This document shows positions 33,800 to 48,096 of a stretch of 64,000 nt of DNA, one piece after another (the stretch's first letter is position 1; the number at the start of each line of letters is the position of its first letter). The notes under the pieces were generated by a model that was given only the letters and a program-made list of their open reading frames with translations, ran no database searches and was not told where the DNA came from. This DNA comes from Hyperoplus lanceolatus. Lineage: Eukaryota; Chordata; Actinopteri; Uranoscopiformes; Ammodytidae. Where the stretch lies: assembly GCA_026929865.2 (NCBI GenBank), contig CM049398.1:12295501-12359500 (forward strand), given 5' to 3'. The translations under genes and the position numbers were made by a program.

Positions 33800-34154
33800 G
33801 TTATTGGTCAACCAAAATGGATTAAAAACTTGAGTCCGCCAATAGCCTCGCCTATATGAGCGAGCGCTCCTCCTGCCTCCGCCTCCCGTGGCACTGATCC
33901 CCCCTCATACAGAAGCAGCGCTGCCCTGAACACGCTACTGCTGCCAGTGGAGAGCCAGGCGGATGTACTAATGGCTCGTATTTCTGTTGACTTTCACATT
34001 ATGCTGTTGGGTGTCGCGGTTTGTCTGCCAGCTGCTGTTACCGCTGGCTGTTTGCGTGATCGGGCTGAGTGAAGGTTGATGTCCGGAGTGTGAGAGCACC
34101 TCGCCGGATCGTAGCAGGCGCTTTGAAAACCTCCATCTCTGTCCGAGTCGACTG
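33800..34154 (+). promoter_or_regulatory. candidate CpG-rich promoter and non-coding first exon, possibly DUSP14
   Basis: Directly after the hAT element the base composition changes to CpG-rich. An inverted CCAAT box (ATTGG, 33803-33807), a CCAAT box (33839-33843) and a weak TATA-like CTATATG (33852-33858) come before GC-rich sequence. A good splice donor, CGACTG|GTAAAT, lies at 34154/34155. DUSP14 at 41565 has an acceptor just upstream of its coding exon and therefore needs an upstream first exon; this block lies 7.3 kb upstream on the same strand. Assignment to DUSP14 is inference. A second CpG-rich patch at about 34500-34565 is an alternative. Confidence 0.4.
33971..34072 (+). CDS. small ORF in candidate first exon, signal-peptide-like
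   Basis: 33 codons: MARISVDFHIMLLG, then VAVCLPAAVTAGCLRDRAE, stop TGA at 34070-34072. The N-terminus, hydrophobic stretch and small residues before C/L resemble a signal peptide. The start context is weak at -3. It could be an upstream ORF in the DUSP14 5' UTR, the first exon of an unrecognised secreted protein, or chance. Confidence 0.2.
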   Translation: MARISVDFHIMLLGVAVCLPAAVTAGCLRDRAE

Positions 34155-34782
34155 GTAAATTGAGTTTTGCATCTGATGGAGGCAGTTTATTGGCGTAATG
34201 TTTACCTGTTTTGTTAACTCAAATTCTAACTGAGCATTGACATGTGTTAAAATGTGTTGTATTGGCATTCATCCACAGCTTTATCATTGTGATTGTTATG
34301 ATGTAAGATAGGTGAAACTGAAGAAACGAGCCCACCTGCCTCACTTTGAACACCGTCAAACACGCTGATGATTATCATCATGTTGTAAAAGGACACTAAC
34401 TACAAGCTGTTCATATGATTTACTGTAGGCCTACCTACACCATAGATAGTAAGGCCTACACTTTGTTAGGATCTATTTCTGACCCCCGAACTTGTTAATG
34501 CACGCATATCTCGCGTCACGACACGCGCACGAGGACGAGCAGCGCGTGCGCAGAGGAGCGGTCCCCATTCTCATTATTATTAAACTTGTGGAGTCATTCA
34601 CTTAAAGCTCCACATTTTACACACAACGTTACGTGGCCCTGAAAGACGCGCCAAGTGTTACACTTCCTTTACACAAAGAGGCAAGTTTCCAAAATAAGAT
34701 TTATTTAAAATATAGGCTATACTTTAATTTGCTGTGAAGCAAGCAGCCTATATGGTCGGTTATGACAACATGTTCTTTATGA

Positions 34783-34990
34783 GGGCTGCCACTAAGGATT
34801 ATTTCATTTTCCAATTATCTTCAGTTTATTATCTCGATTGATCTATTATTCTGTCAAATAGGCCTAAATCTCAGAAAATAGTGAATAAAAAAAAACATTT
34901 GAATTTCTCATGTCCGAAATTGACATCTTCAATTTGCTTGTCTTACATGACAGTTCAAAACTCAAAGATCCATTTTCTATAGGATGTGAC
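34783..34990. repeat. remnant of GGGCTGC...-type hAT element
   Basis: GAGGGCTGCCACTAAGGATT, then ATTATCTCGATTGATC and CAGAAAATAGTGAA motifs, resemble the end of the hAT family inserted in BEL/Pao at 17930. Only one end is recognisable, so this is a decayed or truncated copy. A shorter one is at 39847-39925. Confidence 0.5.
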
Positions 34991-35969
34991 AAAGGGGCAC
35001 TTTACACTGTGAAAACGTGACAGTTTTCCAGTTTTAGGTTTAAAAAAAAATCCCGTTCAGACACAATTTATCTGACATCTTCACCCGTACACATGTTTTC
35101 AGAGGAAACGGGCCGAAATCGCTGAAGTAGCAGTGTAGCAGCCATGCCAAGCCAATAGTCAGCGGTGACACAGTAGATAGCTCTTCCGGTACAATTTGAT
35201 GCATAAAACCTTACTGTAACCGAAAATTAATGCCGCTAACGTTCATAAAGCGGTTGGTGTAAGCTTGGGGTTACACATATTGTAAAAGACAAGCTTTCTG
35301 TCCTCTTATTTCACCGCATTGAACTCGTAAAAACAGAAGACTAGCTGATAGTGAAGGGACTCCGTGAGCGGATACCTTCCTGTTAGGCGTACTTCAAAAT
35401 AAAAGTCAACTCACGTGTGTCCAGTGCATGCCCCCAGGACTGTGCCGTCTCCGAGCAGCCAGCATGGACATGTGGCCAACCCATTGGTATTGCATGGTGA
35501 GGGGTGGAGCTTATTTTCATGCGGCCCATAGGCAGGTTTCCCTGTCCACACAGTACAAGCGGCGAACAAGATTGTGTCTCTGCAAAAATTTTCTGGATAT
35601 CAATCATAGGCTCATACTTATCTTTAGACCATATACTATTAAAATGGAAGTTTTCTCATTTCAAAACGCCACCTCAAGCGTTTTATTAGCCCAACGGCTT
35701 TTAACGGCTTTCAGTTTGTTTTCGCCAGGCTAGATGCTACAGAACGAGAATGATTCTACTCCCGCCTCCAGTCCGCTACGCTTGCCGCCCTCTTTCTTGA
35801 TAGGTCCATAGTGCAGCTACATCCATGCTACGTCATGCTTCCGGGCCGCATGGAATTTCCGGATTATACTTCCTTGTTGCGTCTCTGCGCCAATGAGCAG
35901 CTTTCATAGGAATGAATGGGCGCCGTGTTTCAATCCGGTGTCCATTTCTTTATATGTCCATGGTCCAGT

Positions 35970-36152
35970 GAAATGCTATTAATGTTTAGCTAGCCAGTGA
36001 AATGCTTTTACTGTGAAGCCGTAGCCTTAATGCTCCTTTTGTTGAACAGTAGCCTAACTTAACCGCTGCACGCTGATAGTGTTTTTTAATGTAGAGAGAG
36101 CCGTGTCCCTGGCATATAGAAGTGACACACGTTTATTTAGCTAGAAAAACAG
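35970..36152 (-). repeat. inverted partial copy of the interior of hAT element 31494
   Basis: Read on the minus strand, this segment aligns with 31571-31765: shared blocks include ATTAAAAAACACTATC, AGCATTAAGGCT and GCATTTCACTGG. No terminal repeat is visible here, so it is a fragment. Confidence 0.65.
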
Positions 36153-36204
36153 GCATAGCACAAATCTTTCCCCAGTCAAAGTGGCGGGTGGTCTCAATAA
36201 CTTA

Positions 36205-37144
36205 GGGGAGAACGGGGTAAGTAGGCACACTTTTTACTCTAGTGAGAATTGCTCATCACCAAAACATCTGTCAATAGCCATTCCTACATTAAATTGAAGC
36301 TTAAGGTGTTGGCTAGAAATGTGTGTCTCTCTTTTTTCCCAACTTATTGTAATGAAGAAATAATTTACCAACAAAGACACTCTGACACATTGTGACAACC
36401 AACCCCATCAAGGTTGTCACACACTATGGGGTTGTTTGTCACAATGTTATCTTAATGGGAAAAATCTTAAAAAGAAGGCAAGGAGGCAGAACCAAATTTG
36501 AATGTTTAATTGCATTGTCAAGTTGACAAATGGGCCTACATAACTTACTGTAGCCTTGGCAGCTGGTCTAGTTTGGGATGCACTGGGTTGTTTTGATTTT
36601 GTTGCCCTTTTTTCTTTTGCTTGCTAGCTGCCTTTTCCTGCTCTATTCTTTCCTTCTCTGGGGTGTCAGTGAGGATACAGCTTGACAATTTCTTTCGTTA
36701 TTGGGTTCCTTTTCTGGCTGCAGCCTTGAGATAACATGTGACAACCAACCCCCCAAAAAATTTGACGACCAACCCCAACTTGAATTTCTTGCTAGCATCA
36801 AGGCCAACAACCATCTGACAACTAATTAGCTTGCTAACCACAATCTAAACTATAGTTTACCCTTCACACTTTCTGAGGGTAACAAGTGTTTTGTTATAAA
36901 CCCATTGTGTAAAAGCCTAGAAGAAAAATACTGAGAAGCAAAATATTTTGAATTTGACATGAAAAACACAAAACATCCTCTCACCTGAAATGCAGCAGTC
37001 TAACTCCAAGGAAGTCTATGTATGTGACCTCTGATCCCAATTCTGGACCTTTTTTATATCAACATTTCAGAGCTAGCACGCTCTGGTGGCGAGATATAAC
37101 GAATGTGACATCCAACCCATGTGACAAATTACCCCGTTCTCCCC
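36205..37144. mobile_element. TA-flanked DNA transposon (mariner-like MITE)
   Basis: 940 bp with 16-bp perfect terminal inverted repeats GGGGAGAACGGGGTAA, flanked by TA on both sides (36203-36204, 37145-37146), as for Tc1/mariner-type elements. No transposase. Several degenerate copies of a TGACAACCAACCCC motif occur inside (about 36390, 36738, 36763 and 37108). Confidence 0.8.
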
Positions 37145-37146
37145 TA

Positions 37147-40100
37147 CTGCGGTAATCGCTTGGACTAAATTGGCGAGTGTTAGCCTATATTTTAGCCCTG
37201 CACGACACTCTCCGCTGATCACAGTGATGGTGCCGTGGAGACACCGTTCATGTTGTCTTCTAACTTTATAACTCACTTGTGGGTATTTTGACAGCAAATG
37301 CTATAGACTACGTATGTGTGAGGGTGGAGCCGTGACGTCAGCGTTATCAGGGGAAATGGTTTCGGTGTTTACAGGAAACCAAAACCGTTAAGTTTTCCAA
37401 AAAATCCTCCCTGGGAGGTGATCTCAAAAACCTGCGGTTTCATGCTTGCGTTTGCTGTGTTCATGTAAATGATATAGTGGATCCGCGGGAATTTTTCTGC
37501 GTATGCACCGTTTTGCGTGGCCGTGTAAAGTGCCCCAAAGAAGAATAGCAAATGTCCAGATTACTAGAGAATGACCAATGGAATCGACCAATCGATTCAA
37601 CACTGCTTCTAGAAGCAATTATGTGTAATTATTGGGCGAGCCAACTCATCTCTGCACTGTAGTGATGGATGCAATAAAAGTAAATTCTACAAGTAAAATG
37701 AATTTCACGCCGGTTTACAACCAGCCTCTTTACAACCAGCCTCTTTGTGTCACCTATCTGAGTAACTGATGGGGAAAAGTGATGGTTTGTATGTTTGTTG
37801 TCAACCTTTGTTTTATCTGTTCTGCAGCACAAGTATAGCCTACATCTGCCATTTCTCACAACGTGACACGTGGCCTTCTCCCAGGCTGTTAATGTGAGTT
37901 TGCTGAGGTGTAACATTGTGGGGTGAGCGAGCGGCACCCAGTTGCTGCGTTTGCAGCAAGGTGCCAAATGCTGAACCCTGTCCTTACGAGGAATTTTACT
38001 CTACCTCTTTTGAAACCTTCACAGTGGAGGGTTGTGATGGCATTTTTAAAAAAAACATTCATCATTGCTCCTCATTTTCTGCTGATTTATTATTGATTTC
38101 AGCCATCTTATTATGTGCTGTTCTGTGTCAGTAAGGAATTGAATGTAAGCCAAGTCCAAGCTCAGCTCAGATCTGGTTGTCGTCGAGGTTTGCTACTCCA
38201 GTTTTCCAGCAGTTGGGTCACGTTTCCAATTTGTGTTGGCGGAGGTGGAACTGGACCCCTGAGGAATCTCCCGGCACGGTTGGTGACGGTGATGTGTGTA
38301 GGACGATTTGTGAGGTGGGACCACCTGTTGACAGACCCACTGTGAATGATTGAGAGAGGAGATGGGTTTTTTTCAAAGATGAAAAGTTGGGGGTTGATCT
38401 GCCTTAATAAGAGTTAGGATGCATTGTTACACAGTGACATTTGTTCAGATCACTGTTCCTTGAATGCCACTTACCCTCTACATTTTTTGGGACAATTTGA
38501 GTGAGTTCAGTCTCCCCTCCACCTTCAACATGACAGTAGTTTTTTCTGTGGCGACAGCCTCTGCATTATTCTCCCTCCTCCGATCTCTGCCGCCTAACTC
38601 CTGCCTCCCCACCCCCTATAAATAACCATGTGGATAGAGCAAATCTCACTAAAGCCTGGCACCGTGGTACATCAGCACTTTGGAGAAGGCTGGGGATGAT
38701 TTTGTTCTCTTGTCCTTGTTTGATGCGGCTGCTACTGTTTTTTACTGTGGTCAGGTTGCTACAGCAACAGAGTTTGAACTTAGCTCAGCTGATGTTACAT
38801 ATGTTATCTGTCTCCATGAATTAATGCATCAAATGTGCATCCCCATTGCACTGTATCTTCTGTTTGTAATTTTCTTATTAAGTTCTAACAAATGGTTCAG
38901 AGAAGTCTGGTGTTCCTCTTAATGATTACAAAAACAATATATTGTCATCACGCTTTAGCAAGTTCCCCTCACTTCAATTGGTGCTCATACCAAGCAACAT
39001 TCCAGTTTTTGTAAATTTTTTTGTTGTTAATTTTGCGGTTGCAGTCCAACACAAGGCCCGTAAATATGGCCCAAGCAAGTACGTGAACGACAACCATTGA
39101 GTCTGCTTTTGAGTATTTGTATGGCACGTGTTTCAGACAACAATCAGAAAAAAAACATAACAAAAAAAATGCAAACAAAGTAAAAATGTTAAAGATTGTA
39201 TGAATTACTAAAATAGCACAACAGGAGTTTTGTAAAGGTGATTGTAACATTCATTGGACCGGTGCAGGGGTTATATATAAACAACAACTGCACAAGGGTA
39301 ACATATTTAATCTGACATCAGCAATAACACTATACATTTGCACATATTTGCTTACATACTATATTTTCTCTGCATCGCGGGGCTTCTAAACTGAAAAGTA
39401 CTTCTGCTTAAAAAATGGCTGAGAGCCGCAAGACTCAACCAAAACAGTAAAGTTAATATTCTCTGTGAAGCTGAGGGGAGCTGCAGACTCAGGTGTACAG
39501 TGCCTGCGTGCCTGTCCGAGAAAGCCAAACTTCTTACATTACCGACAGTTGTTTTTTTAGTATAAAGATATGGCTTAGTGCAGCTTTAACTGCTGCTGTA
39601 AGCTGCTGCTAAATCTGTGTCGACTGAACACACAAATCATTCACTACGGATTGATTAGAGGATGATAACCTCCTGAACAAACAGGAAAGGCCTAATCTAA
39701 ACAAGATGTGCAGATGAATAATGATGTAGAAAAGAAATTGCTGTTCAATCTGTTCCTCAGTCTGAAGTTGGATGAGGTATTTCCTGTTTCAGTTTAAAAT
39801 GTGAAGATATATAGGCTACGCTACAGTATATATTTACATATAAGCTCAAGGGCTGCACCTAACAGTTATTTTCATATCAGTTAACCTGCGGACTTATTCA
39901 AATAAGATTTTCCATTTCCACAGAGCGATCATGGCAACTATTTCAGAGGCAAAGTGCACGGCGGTTGGCAGCCGGCAGCAAGCCAGCGAAATATGCCTAA
40001 ACAGGGGAGGGCAGTGTTTTTTTTTAGCCCTTAATCCTGTTTTTTCTTTTTGGGAAATAAAAGCAAACCATGTTGAGGTGGCAAAGCGATTGATGAGTGA

Positions 40101-41452
40101 GGTGGATTTCCTTACTTCTTTGTAATTGGAAGGTGATGATGGAACTAGACACCTACTTCTCTACTAAATGCAAACCCTTAGGCAATAAAACCAGTTTAAC
40201 TTTTTGTGTGTTTCATGTAGAGAATATATTGTAGAGAAAAATCAAACATTTAAAAGAGAAATTTTAAGCAGTGGTTCCTAACCCTTTTGTCTTGTGACAC
40301 GTCAAAACATACTAATACCTACTACTCCTGTAAACAAAAAAACATACCGTAATATTTTTTTTAAATACATAATTTTGTGCAGCAGAAATATTTTTCCATT
40401 CCTTTAGAATAATGGACAACCCCTGGGAATCAATGATTTTAAAGGATGATTAGGTACAAATTTCAATCTCATGGGGTTTCAAATAATGCACATGTATTTA
40501 AATGCATGCCTTTACACCTGTGGTTTAAATTACAAGTAAAAAAAACTGAGAAAATGGAATCCATCTGGTCAGTTTCTTCGCAGGTGACATGGGATATGGG
40601 GCGTTTTCTTTCTTTTTTTCCCCTGCAAGTTGAATCCCAGTTGAGAGCAGTTCACCCATGTGTCTTGTTAACCAGACTGTAGCAGAAAATGAAAGAAAGA
40701 GACCTGCCGGCCAGACTGGTGCACAAGGTGTGGATGACGCACGACGTGTGCAACTGTGTGTGCAGGAGGAGAGTGCCTGGAGCTGTGGGTTCTTTGCTGA
40801 GTATTAACACAGGCAGCGATTTCCATCACACAAACAAACACACACACACACATATCGCAGACAGACATATCACATCACGATTCCCACATGCTTTTCCTTC
40901 CTGATGTGTGTCCTTTCATGTTCATGTTAAATGCATCGCTTTGATCATCCTTCTAACAGAAAAATAAAATGGAATTGGATTGATAAACTTTTGAAAATGC
41001 TGTGCTTGAATGAAGGTTTTAATAAGCACACTCTGGTGTGATCACACAGCAGTAACCGGAGAGACGAGAGATGTAATCGGTGCGCGAGGGCTGTGGATGG
41101 GTGAACATGAGATGAGGTGAGGGCTCGCCTCCAGGGGGCCTGTGCTCACACGGCAGAGGGAGGCAGAGTAGTCAGTGTTCAGCACAAAGACCATTGGTCC
41201 TCCATGTAGAGAGACATACACTAGAGATAGACCGACCCCTCTCTAAGCCCAGATATTAACACTTATCATCTTTCTCATTCAAGAAAAGTCATTGTTAAAG
41301 TGAAGACTTTGGATCAGGAAGGTCACAGACTCACGGCAATGTGTTTTTGAATTAGTGACCTTTTGTGAATCATATTTAACTTTATTTTTTGTTCTCTGTA
41401 ATAGGAAAATGTTTCATTTAGATTGAAAGCGCAATCTGTTTGTGTGTTTCAG
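37147..41452. other. gap before DUSP14, no coding exon seen
   Basis: Mostly AT-rich unremarkable sequence, perhaps intron 1 of DUSP14 if the candidate first exon is right. It has a 15-bp tandem duplication (TTTACAACCAGCCTC) near 37715-37745 and a hAT end remnant (AAGGGCTGCACCTAACAGTT) at 39847. No long reading frame with family resemblance. Confidence 0.5.
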
Positions 41453-41564
41453 GAGCTGTTTAGCTGGTCCTGGTGCACTACTATGACTCTGAGCTGCTGA
41501 AGACTTAACACAAAAAAATACAAAAAGTTGTCATCCCTTGATCTGAAGCCCATCCAATAACTCA
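41453..41564 (+). other. dusp14: DUSP14 5' UTR part of coding exon
   Basis: A good acceptor (TGTGTGTTTCAG, ending 41452) precedes 112 bp of non-coding sequence before the ATG at 41565. The coding exon therefore probably begins here, with one or more non-coding exons further upstream, as in other vertebrate DUSP14 genes. Confidence 0.65.
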
Positions 41565-42194
41565 ATGGGTTCCCGCAGCCACGGCTTCTTCCACCACCAC
41601 CACCACCATCGTAGCTCCATGGTGCCCACTGTGGTGCCCAGGATGCTGCCTGAGAGCACCAGCCTGCTGGGGGGCATCGCACAGATCACCCCTAACCTCT
41701 TTCTGAGCCGAGGGAACGTGGCGTCCAACCGCAGCCTGCTGCTGTCCAAAGGCATCACATGTGTGGTCAACGCCACCATCGAGCTGCCCAACTTCAACTG
41801 GCCTCACATGGAGTACGTCAAGGTCCCTCTGGCGGACATGCCCCACTCCCCTCTCTCCTTGTACTTCGACACGGTGGCTGATAAGATCCACAGCGTTGGA
41901 CGGAAGCGCGGGGCCGTGCTGGTGCACTGTGCTGCGGGTGTGAGCCGCTCTGCCTCTCTGTGCCTGGCCTACCTCATGAAGTATCACCGCGTGTCTCTGG
42001 CAGAGGCCCACGCCTGGGTCAAAGCCCGTCGGCCCGTCATCAGGCCCAACGGAGGCTTCTGGCGCCAGCTCATCGACTATGAGAGGAAGCTGTTTGGAAG
42101 GAACTCTGTCAAGATGGTGCAGACGCCCTACGGGGTGGTACCCGATGTCTACGAGAGGGACCGCAGGAGCCTGGCCCCGTACTGGGGCCTGTGA
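41565..42194 (+). CDS. dusp14: DUSP14, dual-specificity phosphatase 14 (MKP6)
   Basis: An intronless 209-residue coding region. Small atypical dual-specificity phosphatase; the family removes phosphate from Thr and Tyr of MAP kinases and damps T-cell signalling through TAB1. The catalytic loop HCAAGVSRS is at residues 121-129 (Cys122 nucleophile, Arg128) and the general acid is Asp91 in VPLADMP. The C-terminal part VKMVQTPYG, VVPDVYE, PYWGL matches human DUSP14 (198 residues) closely. There is no N-terminal MAP-kinase-binding CH2 domain, as expected. The N-terminus is longer than in human and carries six consecutive histidines (residues 10-15, FFHHHHHHR) encoded by a CAC/CAT run. G+C is well above the flanks. 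The start is the first ATG after a likely acceptor; Met19 is an alternative that would skip the His run. Confidence 0.97.
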   Translation: MGSRSHGFFHHHHHHRSSMVPTVVPRMLPESTSLLGGIAQITPNLFLSRGNVASNRSLLLSKGITCVVNATIELPNFNWPHMEYVKVPLADMPHSPLSLYFDTVADKIHSVGRKRGAVLVHCAAGVSRSASLCLAYLMKYHRVSLAEAHAWVKARRPVIRPNGGFWRQLIDYERKLFGRNSVKMVQTPYGVVPDVYERDRRSLAPYWGL

Positions 42195-45984
<3,790 letters not shown>

Positions 45985-46175
45985 TCTTTTCTTTTGTAAA
46001 GATTACTTTTTTGTTATTTTTTGCTTTATTAGACAGATTTGGACAGACAAAGATGAAATGGGGCAAAGAGGGGAATAAATGCAGAGAACTGACCAGGGTG
46101 GGATTGGAACCCGGGACTGCTGCGAGGCCTATGCCCGGGGGGAGGACACTCTACCCAATGCGCCCCATGAGGCTT
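45985..46175 (-). mobile_element. tRNA-derived SINE
   Basis: Minus-strand relative of the SINE at 27368: GGGTTCCAATCCCACC (B box, minus strand) near 46100, GCCCCATTTCATC-type body and TTTATT-type tail at the left. The ends are approximate. Confidence 0.75.
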
Positions 46176-47964
46176 TTTTTAAGCTCTTTCTCTACACATT
46201 TTAATCCTGTAGACTCTCAAAATAGCAGCTATTGCTTTTTAATCTAAATTTGTTGAGCCTCTGTGGATAAATGGAAATGTTATCAGGAGGAAAGCACGAG
46301 GCAACTCTATTCACACAGGTGTAGGCAATCAGCTGTTTTTCGATCAATATATGATTGACTAGGGCCGTCAAATACCAAAAAAAGCCTGCAGTCAATAAGG
46401 CACAGTATCATTTCAATCTAGCTCCTCTCCCAGAGTGATCATTGCAGTGTGCTGTGGCAGACAACAGGCGTGGAGATGACAGGCTCGCGAATGAAAGCCG
46501 GAATAATTACACAGCCTTATTCAGTAATTGATTTCAACTCTTATAGTTTTCTGTAATCCCGGCCCTCACCGTCAGAGAAGAGGTATTAATTTTCTGCAGG
46601 AAATGAATTAGGGAACAGTGAGAGATAAAATGGATGTCGGAGAACACACCTGAACACAAGTGTGAGGCTTTAATGAGACTGGTTCCACAGAAAGCTCCCA
46701 GACATCTCATTTGATTGGCTGAAGTGCTGCCAGCGATGGCCTGGCAGGCTTGTTCGAAAAACAGAATTTATTCCATTTTGTGGCAAATTGATAGAGATGA
46801 GGCCTCTCTGGCCTGCAGAGAAAGTACATTATTGAGTGAAATCAGAGGAAAGATGGAAAATGTGCAGCAACATTCATGCCAGTGGGAGAGGATGACTGGC
46901 GGGTAAAGCAAGCGGACTATCATCAAAGGCCAGTGAATTAACTGAGCATCTTGTTTCAAAGCTGTAATGTGCTCATACAGATATATCTGTTAAGTCCGAC
47001 CAATATAAAAAATGTATGACATTTTTAATGTATGCATGTTTATTTCCATCACATTCACATTACAGTCATAATTACAACACTAGAGCAGGGCACTGTAAAA
47101 TACAAAAAGTGCTGCTGCAATTTTAGCTCAGAATCACAGTCAACTTCTTCTGGAATTTTAGCTCATGTTGCACACAACACCAAGACAAAAACAAAACCGT
47201 TCACATGGTTCCCTTCAAGTCCCCAAATATCAACTTTGTACTTATAAAATACACAATTTAAATACAGCAAGAGGTGCTGAAATATCCTCAACAGTGCAAA
47301 AGACATTCAAAGCAGTTAATATTGAACACAGCTCATGGAAAGGGTAGACATCTACCTTTGTTTGAATATTTTAGATTTGAAAGATTTTAGAAAGATATTA
47401 AAACCGCAACAGACTTTTCATCGAACAGACCCGACCAACAAGTATAATTCAAGTGCAACAATAGGCTTATGATTCAGCAGCTCTCATTCAGTGGGAATAA
47501 AGGGAGTCATAATTACAAGTCCTCTCAAACAGAAGCAAAGCAACAAGTGGAATCAATATCTCAAGATGTTTACAGACTTCTTCTGCCAGTGTTTTTAATG
47601 ATATTGCACACCGAATAATTTAATTAAATATGATACACTGACAAGAGATTATATACCAAGATTGACTTTTTCCATATCTGCTGTGAAAATAATTGGAAAT
47701 CATATAAAAAGCATCATTAAATACGGCCTTCACAGCTGACCTACCTGTTTCAGGTATTTCATGTAGAAGAACAGAAGAGTAGCAACAGACGGTAATTATT
47801 TTCAGAGAAAATTTCACAACTTTGACAGGAGGGAGGTTACAGAATTAAAAAAAAATAATAAATAGGATCCAGTGACTTTAATGGCCTTTCTCTGGCTTAC
47901 AGTCTGAGGTGAGAGCCTGCAGCAGAGGACTTAGAGGTTGTTACTCTGCCTATCTCAAGGTTGA
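46176..47964. other. sequence between convergent DUSP14 and SYNRG, including SYNRG 3' UTR
   Basis: The part just below 47965 is the SYNRG 3' UTR, read on the minus strand. TTTATT at about 47039-47044 is AATAAA on that strand and a possible polyadenylation site. No other gene is seen. Confidence 0.45.
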
Positions 47965-48096
47965 TTAGAGCAGATCGGGCAGTATGAGGCCCGGGGGTTT
48001 GGGCTCCACACAGTTTATCCAGAAATTGGCACAGCTGGCGTGGTACTGGTGGCCCCCGTACAGCAGCTTGAAGTTGTCCGTCTCCGAGTTGAATGC
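47965..48096 (-). CDS. synrg: SYNRG last coding exon
   Basis: Acceptor TTGCCAG on the minus strand. Encodes AFNSETDNFKLLYGGHQYHA, SCANFWINCVEPKPPGLILP, DLL and stop TAA (47967-47965). The two C-x-C-like cysteines and the histidines suggest a small metal-binding fold; this is not proven. Confidence 0.97.
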   Translation of the reverse strand, partial: AFNSETDNFKLLYGGHQYHASCANFWINCVEPKPPGLILPDLL

